Assembly: GCF_029581195.1 (NCBI RefSeq)
Contig: NZ_CP120737.1
Location: forward strand, 930,001 to 994,000
Reading direction: 5' to 3'
DNA: 64,000 nt
Origin: Solwaraspora sp. WMMD791
GTDB lineage: Bacteria > Actinomycetota > Actinomycetes > Mycobacteriales > Micromonosporaceae
Shown: positions 60,591 through 64,000 of the stretch, piece by piece
How the letters are laid out: each line of letters starts with the position of its first letter
How positions within the stretch are numbered: the first letter of the stretch is position 1
Translations under genes and position numbers: made by a program
The notes under the pieces: model-generated
Told to the model about the DNA's origin: nothing
What the model saw: only the letters and a program-made list of their open reading frames with translations
Database searches by the model: none

Positions 60591-61751
60591 TCAGTAGGTG
60601 GTCGGGGTGGACCGGTAGGCGTGCGCCCCTGCGGCGTCGCCGGCCGGGGTGTCGATGCTGGCGGCCTGCGGCCCGGAGTCCTCCTCGACCGGCTCCTTGC
60701 CCTCGCCGCGGCCGAAGCCGAGCAGCACCGAGGCGACCGCGAAGGTGACCGCCGCCGAGATGACCACGCCGAGCAGGACCCCGAACCAGCCGCCCCGGGG
60801 GGTCATCCCGAGGTAGGCGATGATGCTGCCCGGCGAGGGGGGACCGACGAGACCGGCGCCGGTGACCATGAAGGTCCAGACCCCGGCGGCACCGCCGGCG
60901 ATCATGGCCAGGATCAGCCGCGGCTTCATCAGCACGTACGGGAAGTAGATCTCGTGGATGCCGCCGAGGAAGTGGATGATGATCGCCGCCGGGGTGCTGG
61001 GGCGCAGCAGCCGGGGGCCGAAGAGCAGGAAGGCGACCAGCAGACCGAGGCCCGGGCCGGGGTTCGACTCGATCATGAACAGGATCGAGTCGCCGTCGGT
61101 GGCTGCCTCGGCCACGCCCAGCGGTCCGAACACACCGTGGTTGATCGCGTTGTTGAGGAACAGCACCTTGGCTGGCTCGACCAGGATCGACACGAACGGC
61201 AGCAGGCTGTGGCCGACCATCCAGTCCACTGCGGATCCGATGGCGTCGGTACCGGTGCTGACCACCGGACCGATCACCCAGAGGCCGACCAGCGCCATGC
61301 CGCCGCCGATGATGCCGGCCGAGAAGTTGTTGATCAGCATCTCGAAGCCGGCCGGGATCTTCTCCTCGATCAGGTTGTCGAAGAGCTTCAGCAGGTACGC
61401 GGCCAGCGGACCGATGATCATCGCACCGAGGAACATCGGTACGTCACCGGCACCGACGATGATGCCGACCGTGGCGACCGCGGCGACCACCGCACCGCGC
61501 TGGCCGTGTACGAGGCGACCACCGGTGTAGCCGATCAGAATCGGCAGCAGGACGTCCCGCATTGGAACGACCAGTTCGGCCATGGTCTCGTTCGGGATCC
61601 AGCCGGTGGGGATGAACAACGCGGTGATCAGACCCCAGGCGATGAACGCGCCGATGTTGGGCATCACCATGCCGGCGAGGTAGCCGCCGAATCTCTGCAC
61701 GCTGGCCTTGAACCCGGTGCCCTGCACCTGGGGTGTGTAGTCGGTGGCCAT
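60591..61751 (-). CDS. PTS EIIC component, mannitol type
   Basis: A 386-residue membrane transporter, about eight to ten transmembrane helices: FGGYLAGMVMPNIGAFIAWGLITALFIP, NNAINHGVFGPLG, IHFLGGIHEIYFPYVLMKPRLI (GI-HE-YFPYV substrate motif) and GLVGPPSPGSIIAYLG. The C-terminal 45 residues are a soluble, acidic tail. AGAAGGAG lies upstream of ATG 61751. It imports and phosphorylates a hexitol, probably mannitol or a related polyol. Confidence 0.94.
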   Translation of the reverse strand: MATDYTPQVQGTGFKASVQRFGGYLAGMVMPNIGAFIAWGLITALFIPTGWIPNETMAELVVPMRDVLLPILIGYTGGRLVHGQRGAVVAAVATVGIIVGAGDVPMFLGAMIIGPLAAYLLKLFDNLIEEKIPAGFEMLINNFSAGIIGGGMALVGLWVIGPVVSTGTDAIGSAVDWMVGHSLLPFVSILVEPAKVLFLNNAINHGVFGPLGVAEAATDGDSILFMIESNPGPGLGLLVAFLLFGPRLLRPSTPAAIIIHFLGGIHEIYFPYVLMKPRLILAMIAGGAAGVWTFMVTGAGLVGPPSPGSIIAYLGMTPRGGWFGVLLGVVISAAVTFAVASVLLGFGRGEGKEPVEEDSGPQAASIDTPAGDAAGAHAYRSTPTTY

Positions 61752-61778
61752 GGTTGTGGTGCTCCTTCTATGTGGGGG

Positions 61779-62765
61779 TTAGGGGTAGGTGACAGGTGTG
61801 TGGGTCCCGAGGTGTCGGGACACCTCGGGAGCACGAGGTGCCGGAGACCGTCGGACAGGTGGGTGCAGGCGTACCGTGTCCCGGCGCAGGTCGGCCGGGC
61901 CGGGCATCCGGCTGCCGGGCAGGCTGACCGCCGCCGCTCCCCAGGCGAGCCCTTCGGCGAGCGCGTCGGGGCCGGCGGCACCGGCGGCGAGGAAACCGGC
62001 CAGCAGCGCGTCGCCGGCGCCGACCGTGCTGCGGGGGTGTTCGACCCGGGAGTCGCCGGTGTGTACGCCGTCGGCGTCGACCAGCACGGCGCCCTGCGCG
62101 CCGAGGCTGGCCAGGACGGTGCCCGCGCCCCAGGCCCGCACCTGCTGCGCGGCGTCCACCACGTCGTCGAGGGTGTCCAGCGGCCGCCCGACGACCTCGG
62201 CCAGCTCCTCCCGGTTCGGCTTGACCAGCGCGGCACCGGCCTGCGCGGCCGTACGCAGTGGTGGGCCGCTGGTGTCCACGGCCAGCCGCAGTCCGGCGTC
62301 GACGAGTCTGCGGCACAGCTGACCGAAGGCGTCGAGCGACAGCCCCGGTGGCAGGCTCCCGCAGACCACCACCCAGTCGGCCCGCTCGGCGGTGCGCAGC
62401 AGCCGGGCGGTTATCGCCTCGAACTCGGCCACGCTCAGCGTCGGGCCGGGCTCGTTGACCTTGGTCACGGTGCCGTCCGGTTCCGCCAGGGTGAGGTTGG
62501 ACCGGGTGCGTCCGGCGATCGCGACGGTGATGACCTCGACACCCTCCACCGCGAGGAGCCGGACGAGTTGCTCGCCGTCGTCGCCGCCGCACGGCAGGAC
62601 CGCGACGGTCGGTACGCCGTTGGCCAGCAGCGCCCGGGACACGTTGACGCCCTTGCCGCCGGGGTCGAGCCGGGTGCCGGTGGCCCGGATGACCTCGCCC
62701 CGGACGAGGTCGTCGACCTCGACGGCACGGTCCAGACTCGGGTTGAGGGTGAGGGTGAGGATCAC
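61779..62765 (-). CDS. fruK: PfkB-family 1-phosphofructokinase-like kinase
   Basis: A 328-residue ribokinase-family sugar kinase: GGKGVNVSRALLANGV (N-terminal signature), WVVVCGSLPPGL, and RSTVGAGDALLAGFLAA (catalytic GAGD). FruK/LacC-type enzymes phosphorylate fructose-1-phosphate or tagatose-6-phosphate to the bisphosphate. The GTG overlaps the DeoR stop. The last 25 residues extend beyond the fold and are encoded in part by a perfect hairpin. The partner ketose phosphate would come from the zinc dehydrogenase. Confidence 0.9.
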   Translation of the reverse strand: MILTLTLNPSLDRAVEVDDLVRGEVIRATGTRLDPGGKGVNVSRALLANGVPTVAVLPCGGDDGEQLVRLLAVEGVEVITVAIAGRTRSNLTLAEPDGTVTKVNEPGPTLSVAEFEAITARLLRTAERADWVVVCGSLPPGLSLDAFGQLCRRLVDAGLRLAVDTSGPPLRTAAQAGAALVKPNREELAEVVGRPLDTLDDVVDAAQQVRAWGAGTVLASLGAQGAVLVDADGVHTGDSRVEHPRSTVGAGDALLAGFLAAGAAGPDALAEGLAWGAAAVSLPGSRMPGPADLRRDTVRLHPPVRRSPAPRAPEVSRHLGTHTPVTYP

Positions 62766-63523
62766 GCCCGCACCACCCGGGGCCCGGCGGTCTCGACCTC
62801 GGCGACGAGGTCCTCGTTGAGACCGGTGTCGGTGATCAGCAGATCGATGTCGGCGAGCCGGCCGAACCGGGCCAGGTAGTCGTTGCCGATCTTCGTATGG
62901 TCGGCGAGCAGGACCGAGCGCCGGGCGGCGCCGATCATCGCCCGCTTGACCGCCGCTTCCGCCGGGTCCGGGGTGGTCAGGCCGCGTTCCACCGAACATC
63001 CGTTGGTGCCGATGAAGGCGACGTCGACGTAGATGTCGGCCAGTGGCCGCAGCGCCCAGTCGTCGACCGTGGCCATGGTCCGGCTGCGGACCCGCCCGCC
63101 GAGGAGCAGCACCTGCAGGTTGTTGCGGACGCTGAGGGTGGTGGCCAGCGCCGGGGAGTTGACCACGACGGTCAGCTCCCGGTCGGTGGGCAGGATCGCC
63201 GCCAACCGCGCGGTGGTGCTGCCGGCGTCCAGGATGATGGCGCCTTCCGCCGGGAGTTCGGCGAGCGCGGCCTTGGCGATGCGCTCCTTCTCGGTGGTCA
63301 GGACCGCGTCGCGGGTGGCCAGCGCCGGTTCGAAGCCGATGCGTTCGACCGGGATGGCGCCGCCGTGCACCCGCCGCAGAACACCGGCCCGTTCCAGGGT
63401 GGTGAGGTCGCGCCGGATCGTCTCGGCGGTCACGTTGAGTGACTCGGCGAGCGCGGTCACGTCGACCCGGCCCTCGGTACGGGCGAGCCGGACGATCTCC
63501 TGCTGCCGCTCCTCGGCGTACAT
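62762..63523 (-). CDS. DeoR-family repressor of the PTS operon
   Basis: A 253-residue DeoR regulator: VDVTALAESLNVTAETIRRDLTTLERAGVLRRVHGGA (HTH and hallmark) and a sugar-phosphate sensor domain (ILDAGSTTARLAAIL, FIGTNGCSVERGLTTPDPAEAAVKRAM, LLADHTKIG). Such repressors respond to fructose-1-phosphate or related intermediates. First gene of the PTS operon, with repeated GTTTC-like pentamers immediately upstream as candidate operators. Confidence 0.93.
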   Translation of the reverse strand: MYAEERQQEIVRLARTEGRVDVTALAESLNVTAETIRRDLTTLERAGVLRRVHGGAIPVERIGFEPALATRDAVLTTEKERIAKAALAELPAEGAIILDAGSTTARLAAILPTDRELTVVVNSPALATTLSVRNNLQVLLLGGRVRSRTMATVDDWALRPLADIYVDVAFIGTNGCSVERGLTTPDPAEAAVKRAMIGAARRSVLLADHTKIGNDYLARFGRLADIDLLITDTGLNEDLVAEVETAGPRVVRA

Positions 63524-63526
63524 GTG

Positions 63527-63563
63527 GTTTCACCGCCGTTTCGTTTTGCTTCAGGTTTGTTTA
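63527..63563. promoter_or_regulatory. T-rich repeat upstream of deoR
   Basis: Pentamers GTTTC (63527 and 63538), GTTTT (63543), GCTTC (63548) and GTTTG (63555) occur closely in a GC-rich setting just upstream of the deoR ATG. DeoR proteins often bind direct repeats of this type. The rest of the spacer up to 63769 shows nothing clear. Confidence 0.45.
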
Positions 63564-63769
63564 CGCCCGCTTCTGTGGGATGTCAAGGGGCTGGTTCGGA
63601 GAAGTTCGATCTTGACCGCTCGGGTGACCTGCGGTCCGTCACACGGCGGTGCGGTCCGCACCGCCGACGCGGTCCGCGCCGCCGGCGAGCCCACGGTCGC
63701 GCCGATGGAGCCGCGAACGCCGCCTCCCGCCTCGGGGCGACGACCGCCCACAGCGCACGGGGTACCGGC

Positions 63770-64000
63770 TCAACGCCGAGGGCTGACCAGACCGGCGTCG
63801 TAGGCGACGATGGTGGCCTGTACCCGGTCGCGGACCCCGAGCTTGCCCAGTACGGCGTTGACGTGGGACTTGACGGTGCCCACCCCGACCCCGAGCCGGG
63901 CGGCCGCCTCCGCGTTCGACAGCCCCTGCGCGACCAGCCGCAGCACCTCGCGCTCGCGGGGGGTGAGGCCGGCCACCGCAGGCGGCGGTACGGCCTCGGC
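63770..64000 (-). CDS. NarL/LuxR-type response regulator, C-terminal part (runs off window)
   Basis: The frame is open to the window edge; about 76 residues are visible. [50 protein letters not shown] is the LuxR-type HTH at the C-terminus of NarL-family response regulators. The receiver domain and any histidine kinase lie outside. Confidence 0.93.
   Translation of the reverse strand, partial: AEAVPPPAVAGLTPREREVLRLVAQGLSNAEAAARLGVGVGTVKSHVNAVLGKLGVRDRVQATIVAYDAGLVSPRR

Noticed and set aside
60483-62879. 798-residue plus-strand frame opposite EIIC and fruK
   Set aside because: Shadow frame spanning several real genes of the opposite strand; no domain.

Overview
The window is high-GC DNA with dense, often 4-base-overlapping genes (ATGA/GTGA), GTG starts and strong Shine-Dalgarno sequences. 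Together with a BREX type 2 (Pgl) locus, a SARP regulator, a snapalysin-like protease and MAB_1171c/MpaB genes, this points to an actinomycete, most likely a Micromonosporaceae or Streptomyces-type organism. No rRNA, tRNA, CRISPR array or intact insertion sequence was seen. No stretch longer than 300 bases lacks a gene.

Layout, left to right. (1) 1-8.3 kb: the 3' part of a BREX-2 phage-defence operon (end of pglY, then pglZ, brxD, brxHI), followed by a membrane gene that looks frameshifted. (2) 9.1-11.8 kb: an NRAMP-fold transporter and a secreted protein of unknown function that has a paralogue at 48 kb. (3) 11.7-15.9 kb: an unusual four-gene operon encoding a Nudix/winged-helix regulator, a J-domain plus pseudokinase-like protein, a vWA protein and a divergent adenylosuccinate-synthetase-like enzyme, headed by a 16-bp periodic operator array. 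(4) 16.1-19.8 kb: an asymmetric heterodimeric ABC exporter; 19.8-22.3 kb: a secreted GH5 cellulase and an HTH/DUF2690 membrane protein.

(5) 22.5-30.7 kb, the most interesting region: a RiPP gene cluster with a SARP activator, a 59-residue precursor ending in Ser-Ile-Val-Val-Lys-Cys, and a tightly coupled operon of APH-like kinase, HopA1-like lyase, HFCD flavoprotein, GNAT, SnoaL/NTF2-like protein, methyltransferase, DUF6624 protein, YcaO and TfuA. This enzyme set predicts a thioamidated peptide with an AviCys ring (thioamitide-like). The core sequence is not a known thioamitide core, and several accessory enzymes are unusual.

(6) 30.7-36.7 kb: a phosphoesterase, then the methylmalonyl-CoA mutase small and large subunits with their MeaB GTPase. 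(7) 36.9-40.7 kb: an XRE / ImmA-IrrE / MAB_1171c / MpaB cassette and a membrane protein. (8) 40.9-48 kb: a LacI-controlled carbohydrate locus with a divergent Tat-secreted beta-propeller protein, an FAD oxidoreductase and an ABC sugar importer, with two clear LacI-type operators between the divergent genes. (9) 48-56.6 kb: mixed housekeeping and secreted genes (second paralogue, ArsR-SulP, snapalysin, secreted phosphoesterase, SDR, YidD, HAD, methyltransferase). (10) 56.7-63.5 kb: a single PTS operon (DeoR, PfkB kinase, EIIC, EIIB, EIIA, zinc dehydrogenase, HPr, EI). The window ends inside a LuxR-type response-regulator gene.
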